Shown piece by piece: positions 1 through 11,076 of a stretch of 64,000 nucleotides of DNA; within the stretch, counting starts at the first letter, position 1, and each line of letters opens with the position of its first letter. Under the pieces are notes generated by a model, which saw only the letters and a list, made by a program, of their open reading frames with translations, ran no database searches and was not told where the DNA came from. The stretch is from Magnaporthiopsis rhizophila (taxonomy: Eukaryota; Ascomycota; Sordariomycetes; Magnaporthales; Magnaporthaceae), in the NCBI GenBank assembly GCA_003049465.1, contig PYSS01000095.1, forward strand, positions 90,318 through 154,317, read 5' to 3'. The translations under genes were made by a program, and so were the position numbers.

Positions 1-147
1 AGCGGTACGAGTTCGGGAGTGATGGGTTTATTCGCGCGGTCGACCGGCATTTCCGGAGTCGGGGCTGTCATCGCTCGACCGGAGGCGACGCTCGACCGGA
101 GGCGGTTGACAAGTGAGGAGTTTGTCGTCGTCGAGGGCAGGGATTAG
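1..147 (+). CDS. Possible C-terminal end of a protein entering from the left edge (partial)
   Basis: Frame 1 is open from the first base to a TAG at 145-147 and encodes 48 residues. The composition is protein-like, with a Gly/Ser-rich stretch followed by an Arg/Asp/Glu-rich tail ending in EGRD. The start lies outside the window. I do not recognise the family. The opposite strand is also open over this stretch, so chance cannot be excluded. If real, this is the 3' end of a plus-strand gene whose 3' UTR follows. Confidence 0.35.
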   Translation, partial: SGTSSGVMGLFARSTGISGVGAVIARPEATLDRRRLTSEEFVVVEGRD

Positions 148-1705
148 GCAAGGCGCGTGCTCGGTATGGATGTTATCGACGGGGGTGGACGAGGCAACAA
201 CAGCAAGTGCTGGCTTATCAATGGAACAGAGTAATAAAAAAGAGCAAACGAAAATAAATAAGCATAGCGGGTAAAAAGTAACGTCGACCACAAAACAAGC
301 CTGACCGGGTACCTGATGAGAAAGGAAAAAATTGTCGGTAATAGTCTCACGGGAGCTCGTCTGGTTTTGTTGCTGGGTCGTCAAATTTTCGTTTCTTCCC
401 TCAATCTCGCTCGACCAGAGAGGCCTGGAGCATTCAGGGGCCTGGGGCCGCGAGTTAAGATGCGAGCCCCCGCCCATTAGCGCCGTTTTAGACTCGTTCC
501 AGAACGCAGCCAGCAGGCGCAAATGACCGCTCCACTTGAGGAATCGAAGGCAAAATGACCATTCTGGACTGCGGCAGCAGGCTCCGCCCTCGGGTTCGGC
601 AACCCTAGACGGAGCTGATTGGCCCAATTGGGGGACATGGGTGTGGCTTGGGCGGCAGTGACGTCGCGCTGCAGCGTCACCATCAGCGATCAGATCCTTG
701 TGGGCTGGGCGGAGGGCCAGAACAGCAGCATCAATTCCTATCGGGTTGAATTGATACGGGGTTTCCAAACTAGATAAAAAATTGCAGTGGCTGATACCTG
801 TCGGTGGTTGCAAGGACTCTAGAATCGCGCACAAGAACCCGGGCGTTGTCTTCCACTTGGAATCGATGGGCGGGAGTCGTCGGGAGTGCAGTTACATGTT
901 GCGATCGTGAAGTTCTGTTTAAAAAATCGAGGATCGCCAGTGTCGTCATTTTCGCACCGTCACAAGCGGAGTGCATGGAATATTTGGCGTTGGGTGGTTG
1001 CCACTGAGAACAACCAAGCCAGACGATCAAGGAGATGACACGGCCCGAATCCTGGAGAGATCTGCAGCTAGGTAGTTGTGAAAAAGAGATTGGCTCGAAA
1101 TGGCGAACAGACAGGCAATGACGGCTACATGTTAGTTTTTCGATCATTCGTGATGCATCTCTGGTCTATGGTAGCCCGTTCCTAACACCTGGTCTGACAC
1201 GGAAATTGACGTAAGGGGCGTAGCAGCACACAGACAGGCGGCAGCCAATGCATCAACGCGCGTCCATGGTCTTGGTATTGGGTCGACGGCTTCGGGGCTG
1301 CAGGGAGGCAATGTGAGTGGCCGGCTCTACGGTTCTTACTTGGCTGTGCGGGTTTGCGAGAGGTCCGATATCAGGTCCAGCGGCGCCCACCCACTAAGAC
1401 CTGTGGCTTTGCGCGGGAGAGCAATCGTCAGTGCCTAGCAGCAGCGAAAGGGTCGCCAGGCTCCGCCTACTTCAGCAGCTGTTGTAAAGCAACCCTTGGG
1501 TCGTCGTACTTTCGGTGTCGGCGGCGATATGCCATTTCTTATTGTCTTCTCCGCCGCTGCACAGCCTCGCACACGCACACCCCAATCCCCCAGAGCTCGC
1601 TAAGCTATACGAACAAGCCTCGTCTAAGGGTCTTCACCGAGCGACCGAACTCGGCAAGTTAACACAAGTCGACCGTCGAGTGCCCCCAACCTTGTCCAAG
1701 CCACC

Positions 1706-1766
1706 TCACGATCGCGAAACCTTGCATTTCGAGGTCGACGGTTCGAGTCCCGGTTAGGATCAAGGC
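1706..1766 (+). pseudogene. Degenerate tRNA-like segment (3' half only)
   Basis: A perfect 5-bp hairpin (CGAAA at 1715-1719 with TTTCG at 1727-1731) encloses a 7-base loop. A 5-base AGGTC follows, like a variable loop, and then a good B-box core, GGTTCGAGTCC, at 1740-1750. The T-stem pairs only at two positions (gacgg with cccgg), no A box or 5' acceptor strand is visible, and the loop lacks U33. I read it as a tRNA relic or a chance resemblance, not a working gene. Confidence 0.25.
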
Positions 1767-1781
1767 CGGTTAGGATCAAGG
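1750..1781 (+). repeat. 16-bp perfect tandem duplication (two copies)
   Basis: The unit ccggttaggatcaagg occurs at 1750-1765 and again at 1766-1781 without mismatch. The first copy begins at the last base of the B-box-like sequence of the tRNA-like segment. Confidence 0.9.
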
Positions 1782-2070
1782 AATTCCGGGGTGCCCGGTT
1801 GGCGTGGGTTGGTGGGCACCCCCATCCCTTCCCGTAAGTGCCTACCTAACTGCCGTAGTGTGCTGTACGTCGACCGAAGTAAAACCCTCAAGTGAGGGTT
1901 TTCGTAGCTGTCCACCTCCATTCAGGGTTGGACAGTGAGCTTTTTACTACATCGTTTCTTTAATTGCACTTTTTGCCTCCTGCCGGCATGGGGATAAGTA
2001 TCTTTTCGCCGTTATCTTTTCTATCTTGTCTATGTTAGCTTCCACTAGCGAAAAAGAAACACGACCAACT

Positions 2071-2072
<2 letters not shown>

Positions 2073-2102
<30 letters not shown>
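2073..2102 (+). repeat. Poly-A run of 30 bases
   Basis: An uninterrupted A tract in intergenic DNA. No gene body or target-site duplication that would mark it as a retrocopy tail is visible next to it. Confidence 0.95.
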
Positions 2103-2104
<2 letters not shown>

Positions 2105-3235
2105 TCACTTGTTTCCCCTTGGCGGGACCCGCGAGCAAAGCACCGGATACTTCGTATGAGATGGAAGAAATGTCTGATGAGTAGTAGAAACCGAGCTTAG
2201 CGCTGGAGCGGAAAGACAGGTTAAAGATATGCATTTCCAAGAGGTGTTTGTGTTTTGTGAAAAGAGGCCTGCCGAAGCCCGTTTAAACCCCAGCTAGTCC
2301 CTGCATACATGCACAAAGCAAGCCGCAATGTCGCGGACGTCTGGAGCGGAACCCCCGAGGTTGGGTCCTGCTTCGGCGCAGCGGATGGATCGAGGTTGTC
2401 CGACTCTCGCGGCTCAGTCGGTCGCATCATCGCGATGGAAGGCTCGTCGCCTTTGCCAGATCCAGGGCCTCCATTCCGGCCAACCGAGCGTGTCGAGAAA
2501 GTTCGGTTATGAATAGATAGATAATGCCCATCGAAGAGCTGGTAGAACCTCACCATCCCGTCTGTGGAGTTTGATTTGTGGGAGATGCTCCGTGTAAGCT
2601 GGGGTTTCTGGTTGGCCAAAGCCAGCGGTGGTGACATCAATTGGATTTGCAGAGAGCAGCAAGCACGCGATCCCGCCAACCCACTGAGCCGGTCTGAATT
2701 GCCGGGGAAGCCTAGGCCAATTGGCTCGGCCTTGGGGGAAAAGGCGGGTCAAGGCTTGACGAAGAGGTGCCGAGGTTGATGGGCCCGGCTATCAATTCGG
2801 CGAGCCGTATCATCATTACGCCTTGGCCAGCGCCACCTTATATACTTTTCCTAGAGGCCGTTTTCAGGTTGATTATCCGTTCGTCTTGTAATCGCCGGCC
2901 GCTCTCGGTATTTTATATTTTTATTTTTCCCGTTGTCGCAAAAGTCCTCCTGTTGACCCAATCCACGCGCCAAATCTTCATCTCACATGCCTCGGGACCG
3001 GTGAGCCGAGTCGCGCACGCATCGAGAAACTCCGCCCAGACTCGCAACCACCAATCCGACAAAGTACCTACATCGCTATATCTCCTCGCTCCTCGGCCAG
3101 CGAAAGGACCAGACAAGCGCACAGGACAAATTGTCTCGAACCAAGCATCAAGGACAGTCGGGCCCCGGGAATTCAAGCCCGTCAAGTACGAAGGAGCCGT
3201 CCCTGCAGCGTCTCGCCCGCCGAGAATCTTAAGAG

Positions 3236-4518
3236 ATGGCTGCGCAAGCAAAGTCGGCGCCGATCGGGCCCTGGGGCCGGGCAACCGCAGGAGCAGCCGG
3301 AGCGGTCCTCGCCAACGCCCTGGTGTATCCCCTAGACATGTGAGTGTTTCCCGCACGTAAGACGCGGAGCCAGCGGGCGAGACTGCTACCAGAAGATGGA
3401 TGGCGCTGACTGATGTGTGTCGACAGTGTAAAGACTCGTCTCCAAGTCCAAAGCAAACCGAAGCCCGGAGAAGCCCTCCTCACCGACGCCGCGAACCAGC
3501 ACTACACCTCCACGTGGGACGCCATCACCAAGATCGTCGATCAGGATGGCCTCGAGGGCCTGTACGCGGGCATGAGCGGGGCGTTGCTCGGCGTGGCCTC
3601 GACCAACTTTGCATACTTCTACTGGTACTCGGTCATTCGGGCGCTCTACCAACGGTCCGCCGGCTCCACGCCGCCGTCGACGGCCGTGGAGCTGTCGCTG
3701 GGCGCGGCGGCCGGCGCCGTGGCGCAGCTGTGCACCATCCCAGTGGCCGTCGTGACGACGCGCCAACAGACGCAGAGCAAGGAGGAGCGCAAGGGCCTGA
3801 TCGCGACGGCGCGCGAGGTCGTCGCCAGTGAGGACGGCGTTTTTGGGCTCTGGAGGGGGCTCAAGGCCAGTCTGGTCCTCGTCGTGAACCCGGCCATTAC
3901 TTATGGTGCCTACGAGCGGCTCAAGGTCGTCTTCTTCCCCGGCAAGACCAACCTGAAGCCCTGGGAGGCGTTCGGTAAGCCCACTCGCCCGCCTTAAAGA
4001 GAGAACCCCTTGGCGGCAATCACCAGGTAGTTGATGCTGATGGATGCTGATGTGATTTCATTGCAGTTCTGGGCGCCATGTCCAAGTCCTTGGCAACGCT
4101 GGCCACACAGCCGCTCATCGTCGCCAAGGTGGGCTTGCAGTCGAAGCCTCCCCCGGTCAGGAACGGCAAGCCGTTCAAGAGCTTTGTCGAGGTGATGCGC
4201 TTCATAGTCGATAACGAAGGGCTCCTAGGTCTGTTCAAGGGAATCGGGCCCCAACTTCTCAAGGGCCTTCTGGTTCAGGGCTTTCTCATGATGACCAAGG
4301 AAAGGTGAGAAACACCAGGACATTTTGAATACTCGCCATCACCGATATAAGCGCCACGTAACTGACCATTGGCATCCTCCAGGGTGGAACTCATGTTCAT
4401 TCTGTTCCTGCGTTATATGCGCGGTCTCCGGTCGGCACAGCTGGCCAAGGCAAAGGAGCTGGCAGTGACAGCCAGTACAGCAGCCGCCAGCAAAGTGTCG
4501 CCTATCGTCGTGAAATAA
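3236..4518 (+). CDS. ANT1: Mitochondrial-carrier-family protein, peroxisomal PMP47/ANT1 type
   Basis: Four exons (3236-3339, 3427-3974, 4067-4304, 4383-4518) give 341 residues, a normal length for the family. Three carrier repeats are visible, each with a P-x-x-x-x-K/R-like signature: PLDIVKTR near residue 32, IPVAVVTTR in the middle repeat and QPLIVAKVGLQ in the third. The QPLIVAK form and the long middle loop fit the peroxisomal adenine-nucleotide carriers (yeast Ant1, Candida PMP47), which exchange ATP for AMP across the peroxisomal membrane so that fatty acids can be activated inside. Each splice junction rejoins a conserved motif; the first junction, for example, falls inside the codon for I of PLDIVKTR. 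The start is the first ATG in frame and is followed by Ala/Gln/Lys residues. Assignment to the carrier family is firm. The peroxisomal subtype rests on motif resemblance alone; a mitochondrial or FAD/folate-type carrier is the alternative. Confidence 0.85.
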
Positions 4519-5039
4519 TGGCGCCATGGGATTTGGATAAGTATATGGACTAGATAGATATCTGGGCCTTGATTTTCTTTTCTTTTGGTTTCATCTGTGC
4601 ATTGCATCTCTCCACGTTAGCTAGATAGCGAGTAAATGATTTGAAACATACCATCTAGTAAGCCGTAAATACACATATCTTGCCAGGCGAAGACTTGTGT
4701 TTGTTGGCTCAGATCTCTTCTCTCCATCCCTTGGTTTTGGCGATAACTGCTAAAGTTGGATTGTGAATAGCATCAATTTTCCGGAGCTGGCGTCATGTCA
4801 ATGACGGGCCATTCCGAAGTTTATTTGTCCGCCCCGCAAAGTGTGGCTTGACTCCAACCCAGAGTCTCCCATGGTACGTGCACGGCCACCCAGCCACATT
4901 AGGGCCGGAATTTCCAACCACATCACCCACAGATTAGGAATTCATTGCCGACCTGCAACCGACCGCGACAACTCAATCTTTGACAAGAAGACTCCCCACC
5001 TCTGAAATTCCTTGAGAAGATCGGAAGCACATATTCACA

Positions 5040-5609
5040 ATGGCCAGTACGTATATCTCTCTGTCTACTGATGCATTCTGCCTGCGAAGGTCTCGTTGGT
5101 TCGCTGACATTTTGGTGTTTCCTTGCTCGACAGAGTCCAAGAACTCGTCCCAGCACAACCAGTCGCGGAAGGCGCACCGCAACGGGTACGTTTGACCATT
5201 GGAAATCGCGACGGCTTCCCACCGCCCATCGACCTGTATTGCGACGAAGGGAGAACCGAGCGGGTTGGAATCGGGCGGACGAGAAAGCGGTTGACTCGGA
5301 ACAGCACTTTGCGGGCGCAATTGAGTCTCTACGCACACAAGAAACCCGGATGGCTGGCTGACAGTCTCTTCCGTCTTGCAGCATCAAGAAGCCCAAGACC
5401 TCAAGATACCCGTCGCTGAAGGGCACCGACCCCAAGTTCCGCCGCAACCACAGGCATGCGCTGCACGGCACGGCTAAGGCTCTGGTAAGGGAGTCACCCG
5501 GGGCCAGGCGGTCCACAAGGCCAGATCCTCATCCCCTCCAAGATAGGCCATACTTTACTAACTCACACTGCAGAAGGAGTTCAAGGATGGGAAGCGGGAG
5601 ACGGCGTGA
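5040..5609 (+). CDS. RPL29: 60S ribosomal protein L29 (eL29)
   Basis: Four short exons (5040-5046, 5134-5185, 5382-5484, 5574-5609) give a 65-residue, very basic protein. It begins MAKSKNSSQHNQSRKAHRNG, continues with IKKP, RYPSLKGTDPKFRRNHRHA and HGTAKAL, and ends KRETA. This is the full eukaryote-specific L29 of the large ribosomal subunit, near the surface by the peptidyl-transferase side. The first exon holds only seven coding bases, and the intron interrupts the codon for K3, a pattern common in fungal ribosomal protein genes. All junctions keep the frame, and nothing is missing compared with the family. Confidence 0.95.
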
Positions 5610-8600
5610 TTTTTCTCTGCTAGGAAATGAAAGAAACCTGGCGGGATGAAACGACGACCAACGGCAAACAACGGGAAACCTGGAACGGAATAAAAGGCAT
5701 GGAGCGGCGGGCACTCATGGGTTTTCTCCTCGCCTCACCTGGAGTTTTTGACGAGCTTTTTTTCTCTCTTAGGGCAAACAATCTTGCATTTCTGAGAGTC
5801 TCGCTGTCGTGCGGATGCCGCCTGCCCCCGGAAGCTGCAGACTGCTGCTTGCTACGGTAGGCTGGGCCGCTCATGATGATGTCGACGGCCTCCTGGCCTC
5901 TGATATTCCCTCGCCCTCGAGTATCCCAGCACCGTACCCTACGAACCCCAACAAAAGGCCATCTTCTTCCCTTGAAGGTGGACTCTCGACCATGACGGCA
6001 TTAGTGTGTACAGCACAGAGCCTATTTCCATGCTCGCTTTGCTGAAGGAAAATTATCGTGCCAAGATCAAACACCAAAGTCCGCCTATTACCAAACACTT
6101 CAGGCTGCAGTTTATCACCACGGCCGCGGTGCATGAATGGCGGACTACATACCTCATTCCTCCTCCTTGACGTGAATTATGTGACCGACACTGTCATGAT
6201 TCATTGCGGACGGATTCGGCATAGCAGGATGCACGGCTAGTCAGGCTATCGTATTCTGCTTGTGATACGAGCGGAATTGATGAATATTAATAAATTGAGC
6301 GTAATTCCTACGTTCAGTTTCAGGGCATTCCATCATGAGAGAGAACCGTGGATCTGGAAGTTTGTCAATCCAAGAGTTCGGGCGGTTTTTATGGCCATGG
6401 CTCCCTTTCCATACGCACCTTGCTTGAGCTCAGAAGAGATGGTAAATCTATACTGGTCGTCAAAATGGATAGCATAAGCACATATACCGGCAAGACATAT
6501 CGATACGTAACAGGCATCTTGTTTGTTGGGACGCCAGACGCATCTCAGAATCAGGAGTTGTCTCAGCCGAAGGCAGGGTGACCGAAAGGAATCATGACAC
6601 TAAGCAAGAGCCCTGAGTTTGGTGACTCGAGGGGCTGCCAAGCGAGGCTAGGGGACCGCGGTGTCAAGAGGGCGCTTGTCGTTACGCATACCCCCAAGTC
6701 AGTGTCGTCTTGGAGCTTCAGCGACCATCTAGGGAGGTCCCTGAGCTAGGAGAGCCGCAGTGCAGGTAGGTATTACGACGTCGGTGAGATGGCTGTACTG
6801 GCTTTTGCTACACCCTATGCACATGTTGAAACCCGCAATATAACTTCAGCGCGGTCAGGCCACCTCGGAGATTTCATTCTTTCGAAAAGCCATACGTGGC
6901 GCTCGCTCTTCCGGATTTGAGGACCGCACTGCAAGCTCCATCCATTTCAGGAGTACCGCATGGGAAAGAAACGGTACACAGACCTCACTTTGGCGGGTTG
7001 GTCGAGTCGGTGGCCAAGACCCACCCTGGGTACGGTACCTGTCCAGCTGACACGACATGAAATACCAGCGGGAGGAGACTGGCCAGTCCCTCGAATACAA
7101 GTTGACTGACGGATTGATTTCATCGTATGCACGCCGCCCACCCCCCGAAGCGACGCGGCACATTTTAGCGCTGCATAGAACCCTTCGCTTCAGCCCGGGC
7201 ACACCACCCAATCGTCGTCTCCCCCACGCCACGGCTCGGCGGGTGAGATGAGACCTTTTCGGGTTTCCGATAGGGCAGGCATGTGGTGGCGAGCCGCTCG
7301 GCCAATTGCATTTGAACAAGGTCCTTCCCAGAGACAATAGGAAACAGGAGGTGAGGGAGCTCCCGGGCAGGCAGTTCGCTGGAGGCTCAGCAAACAAACG
7401 GACTGGTTGGGATCGAGCAAACTTAAAAAATGGGATGAGACCCTTGTTCGATATTTTTTTTCGTCCCTGGGAGCTTTTGGCTTGGGTATGTTCAGCGTTT
7501 AGCACGCGTATTCCATCCACCTGCTGGGCCCGTGTCCTAGCTCTCCTGTCCGTTTTCCATGCGCGAGACGTGCACTTGGTGGGTCGGAGAGGGTCTGTGA
7601 GGCATGTAGAGTTAAGGGGGATGGAGAGTGCTTGATGCTTCTTCAGGCAGTCTTCTCGAATCAAAAACCTCAGGCTCCAACCGAGCCCTTTCCACTCTGG
7701 GCCTCCATCTGGCACTCGCTCCACCAACTCTGCGTCCACGGACGTGTCCCGAGAAGCACCAACGTGGTGGGAAGGGACACTGTAGGTACATGTGGGCGGA
7801 CAGATAGACTGCTCCGCGCACACGGTCACTAGCGAGACCTGCCGTTGGAATAAACCCTTCGCACGCTAAGGTGCAACCGACAGCTTTATATCAAGCAAAC
7901 GACAAGCATGCCCCGATCATGGGATATCAATAGAAACACTCGGTCGGGCGTTTGCCACGGCGCGCCTTGAGACGCTTCAGCGATCGCTGGAGCACGCACC
8001 ACCCCTGGTGCACCCCTAACTTCTTGCCCGTATTGGAACGGTTTATCCACCGCCCAACCCCGAAAAGGCACCAACCCCAGACGAGCTCCCCTTCAATTTT
8101 TCTTTTTGCAGGTCCCCGCAGCCCCTCCCACACTCCACTTTCAGGTGGCTTACCTTAGCATGCCGCCCCCCTGGACGGATTCGTGCGGTGCCAGACCTGA
8201 CCTTCACCAACCCTCCTCCGTCCCTCGCTCTCTTTTCTTTTGCCTCGTCCCTCCGCCGCCGACCTTTTGCAACGTCGCAGGCGCCTCGGCACGCAGTCAA
8301 CCCCCAGAGTACCGATAGGAAGCATCATTGTCGAGCGTCTCAAGACCTCGAGTTCCCTTCTTCTCTCTTTTTGGAACCAGGCTCCTTTGAGGTCAGCCGC
8401 TGGCTGCTGCAGGAGTGCCTGGTTTCGTTTTATCTTTTTTCTTTTTTACTTTTTTTCTGTCTTCGCGGCTCTTTTCAGTTCACGCACGCCACAATAAAAA
8501 GAAAGCAAGGTCTCCAGATCAATCTCACTTGGAGTTTAATACGGACGACCGCGCGCACCGCATAGTTTCCCGAGACAACCTTTTAATTTATACTCGCCCA

Positions 8601-9037
8601 CACCGCAACCACCACCGCGGCAGAGCCATCTCCGCAATCCAAAGGCCCGCGGCCTGGGTTCTCCCCGATCGGCCACCTATTTGGATTGGTTTTGTTCCAG
8701 GCCGGAGCATTGATCGATCTCGAGTGTCACGGCGAAACAACTCGAGTGCCTGCCACCTTGTCGCGACCCCAACAGCCTGCGCCCTCAGCCAATTTCTCGA
8801 ACAGGCTTCCCAGCCTGTTTCATATGCTGCCCACCACTGCCCGGCCCTGACCCGACCCGCTTCGACCCTACCTCACTCACCTGTCACCGAACCTTCCCTG
8901 CCCTTCCCGTCCTCCACTCCCTCGGCGAACCCAGCTCGTGTTGGGCCCACCGACCACGACAATTCTTTATCCATCACAACCTCGCCCTCGCGCGCATCTC
9001 TCTTTTGTCGAGCTGTCAGCACCAGAGGTTATCGACC
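5610..9037. other. Intergenic region and long VTS1 leader
   Basis: About 3.4 kb between RPL29 and VTS1. A 975-base open frame on the minus strand (6855-7829) has no recognisable motif. The last kilobase (about 8050-9037) is pyrimidine-rich with many CCTC, TTTTC and CACC runs, as expected for a fungal promoter and a long 5' leader of VTS1. No conserved gene was recognised. Confidence 0.6.
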
Positions 9038-11076
9038 ATGTCAAACCCTCATCTAGCCAGCAATAGGATGAGCACCCCAGAGGCCTCCAGCACCCTTACC
9101 GCCAGCAACAGGATGTCTACTCCCGAGGCATCCAACATCTCTTCGCTGCGCCCTCCCTCGTCGCGCGCTGTTGGCACCGCCTCGCACCTCCGCGCCTCCG
9201 CTGATGTTGCCGCTTTGACGGGCTCATCGGCCGTCCGCGCCGGCAATGCCCGGCCGTCGTCCGACTTCTACCAGGGCACTGGCGAGATCGACCCTCAGGA
9301 CAAGATTGCGCAGCAATGGATCGCCGACATCGACCAGTACGAGACTACGCTCGAGGAGATGGCTGCGGCCACCTTGGATCAAGACTTCAAGGATGAGCTG
9401 AGCGCCATCGAGCAGTGGTTCCGAGTCCTTAGCGAGGCTGAGCGGACTGCCGCTCTCTACGCGCTGCTGCAACAGACCACCCAGGTGCAGATTCGCTTCT
9501 TCATCCAGGTGCTGCAGCAGATGGGCAAGAACCACCCCATGTCCGGCGTTCTCTCTCCGGCAAACTTCGACAAAGGTATGTTTGCCACCACACAGCCGTT
9601 GGAGCGTGGGCCCACGTGGACGTGAAGCTAACCAAGACCGAGCACAGATCCCATGTCGAACCGTCTCAGTGACGCCATGAACAAGCTGAATGTTAACGAC
9701 TCTGCACGGAACTCGATTGCGCGTGCTCCTGCCTCGCAGGCTGCCAAGCGTCAGTCTGGCCTCGACGCCTCGACTGTCAACGCCATGTTCCCGGATGCCG
9801 CTGCTGCCATTGCAGCTGAGAAGGCTAAGTTCACTCAGCAGACGGGCAACCAGCCGCCTTCGAACCGCAACAGCACAGTGGACAACCGCGGTTCGCTGGC
9901 CGCGCCCACCATTTCGACTCCTGCTGCTGAGACTGGCGAGGCTGGTACCCAGAACCAGAACCAGAACCCGACCTCTCCCTGGGGTGCCGATCAGGCTCGC
10001 GCCAAGCCAGCTGCCGCCGGCCAGACCCCCATGGGCCAGTTCGTACAGCCGCCTCCCTCGATTGGTGCTACGCTGCGGTCCCCGCGCACGGGTCAGCTCG
10101 CCGGCAACTCGCAGATCCAGAACACAACCCTTACGGCGGGCGACAAGACTGCTGGTGAGCTGGGCGTTGCCTCTCCGTTTGGTGGTCCCAGCGGCGGCAA
10201 CTGGGCCTCCATGGTCAACACCCCCATGAACGCCAACTTCCCCCAGGGCCAGGGTGGCGTGGGTCAGGCTGATATGCTTGCGAACGCCACTGCCATGAAG
10301 CTTGCGGCCATGTCGACCGTTAACAACCGCTTCGCTCTCGACGACGTCCGGAAGTACCGCCGCGCCCGGTCTAACGACGCTCCCGGCAATCCCCAGGGCG
10401 CGCTCTCTCCTGGCATGCAGGTTCCGGGTGCCAATGTGGTCATGATCGATGAGCACGGCAGGGTCCTGAGCCGCGACCAGATCATTGCTATGCAGGGCCA
10501 GCAGAACATGTCGTTCACTAACCGCTCCCGCCCCAACTCTCCTGGCATCGCGCTCCAGCAAGCCGGCGGTTTCGGAGCCATGGCTTTCTCGCCCCAGCAG
10601 AATGGCTTCCTTGCGCTCAACCCTATGAGCGGTGGTCTTGCTCCTCTCAATCTGGGCCAGCTGGGTGTTATGGGCTCTGAGAACTACCTCTCGGATCACT
10701 CCGACATGGCTCGTGGTCGCTCGCCGCGCGGTCGCAGGGGCAGCTCCAAACCCCCAGAGGACCCTACCGACCCCACGCTGCTCCAGGATATTCCCGCCTG
10801 GCTGCGGAGTCTGCGTCTGCACAAGTACACGGACAATCTTAAGGACATGAAATGGAACGATCTCATCGAGCTCGACGACAAGCAACTGGAGGAGCGCGGC
10901 GTCAATGCTCTTGGAGCGCGGCGGAAGATGCTCAAGGTGTTCGAGCAGGTCAAGGGTAAGATATCTTCACAGGCAGTCTCTATTCCCTCGTCCCTGGTAT
11001 CAGACAAGTTTTGCTGACAAGGTGCCTGTTTCTTTTGTCAACAGAGGCCAAGACAGAGGGCCGCCTGGCTGCCTAG
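9038..11076 (+). CDS. VTS1: VTS1, SAM-domain RNA-binding post-transcriptional regulator
   Basis: Three exons (9038-9575, 9648-10955, 11045-11076) give 625 residues. The diagnostic part is a SAM domain at about residues 554-615, with IPAWLRSLRLHKY, the acidic LIELDDKQLEERGV helix and ALGARRKMLKVFEQVK. This is the Smaug/Vts1 type, which binds CNGG-loop hairpins (Smaug recognition elements) in mRNA and recruits the Ccr4-Not deadenylase. Residues about 70-180 form a helical N-terminal module (KIAQQWIADIDQYETTLEEM onwards, with a TTQVQIRFFIQVLQQM helix) conserved in fungal Vts1. The middle is low-complexity, rich in Ala, Gln, Asn, Pro and Ser. The ATG at 9038 is used because the frame upstream holds only a TTG. 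The first intron splits the codon for D in the DPMSNR junction; the last exon encodes only ten residues. A T run and a long 3' UTR follow. Confidence 0.93.

Larger units (their letters stand above)
148..3235. other. Intergenic region without a recognised gene
   Basis: About 3.1 kb. Short overlapping ORFs on both strands have no recognisable motif and a composition rich in Arg, Ser, Cys and Trp. The stretch holds a degenerate tRNA-like segment near 1706-1766, a 16-bp tandem duplication, a 30-base poly-A run and, at its right end, the promoter and leader of the carrier gene. A TATATA-like stretch lies near 2840. Confidence 0.6.

Noticed and set aside
28..834. 268-codon minus-strand open frame at the left edge
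   Set aside because: No motif, and biased to Ser, Pro, Arg and Cys. It overlaps a plus-strand frame open from base 1.
2073..2102. Poly-A run as the tail of a processed retrogene
   Set aside because: The sequence upstream does not encode a recognisable intronless copy of any gene, and no target-site duplication is visible.
8415..9056. 213-codon frame upstream of VTS1
   Set aside because: Pyrimidine-rich leader sequence read as Phe/Ser/Pro; it overlaps the VTS1 start in another frame.
9224..10885. 553-codon minus-strand open frame opposite VTS1
   Set aside because: It mirrors the VTS1 coding frame, is rich in Arg/Val/Gly/Leu repeats without motifs, and arises from GC-biased codon use on the plus strand.
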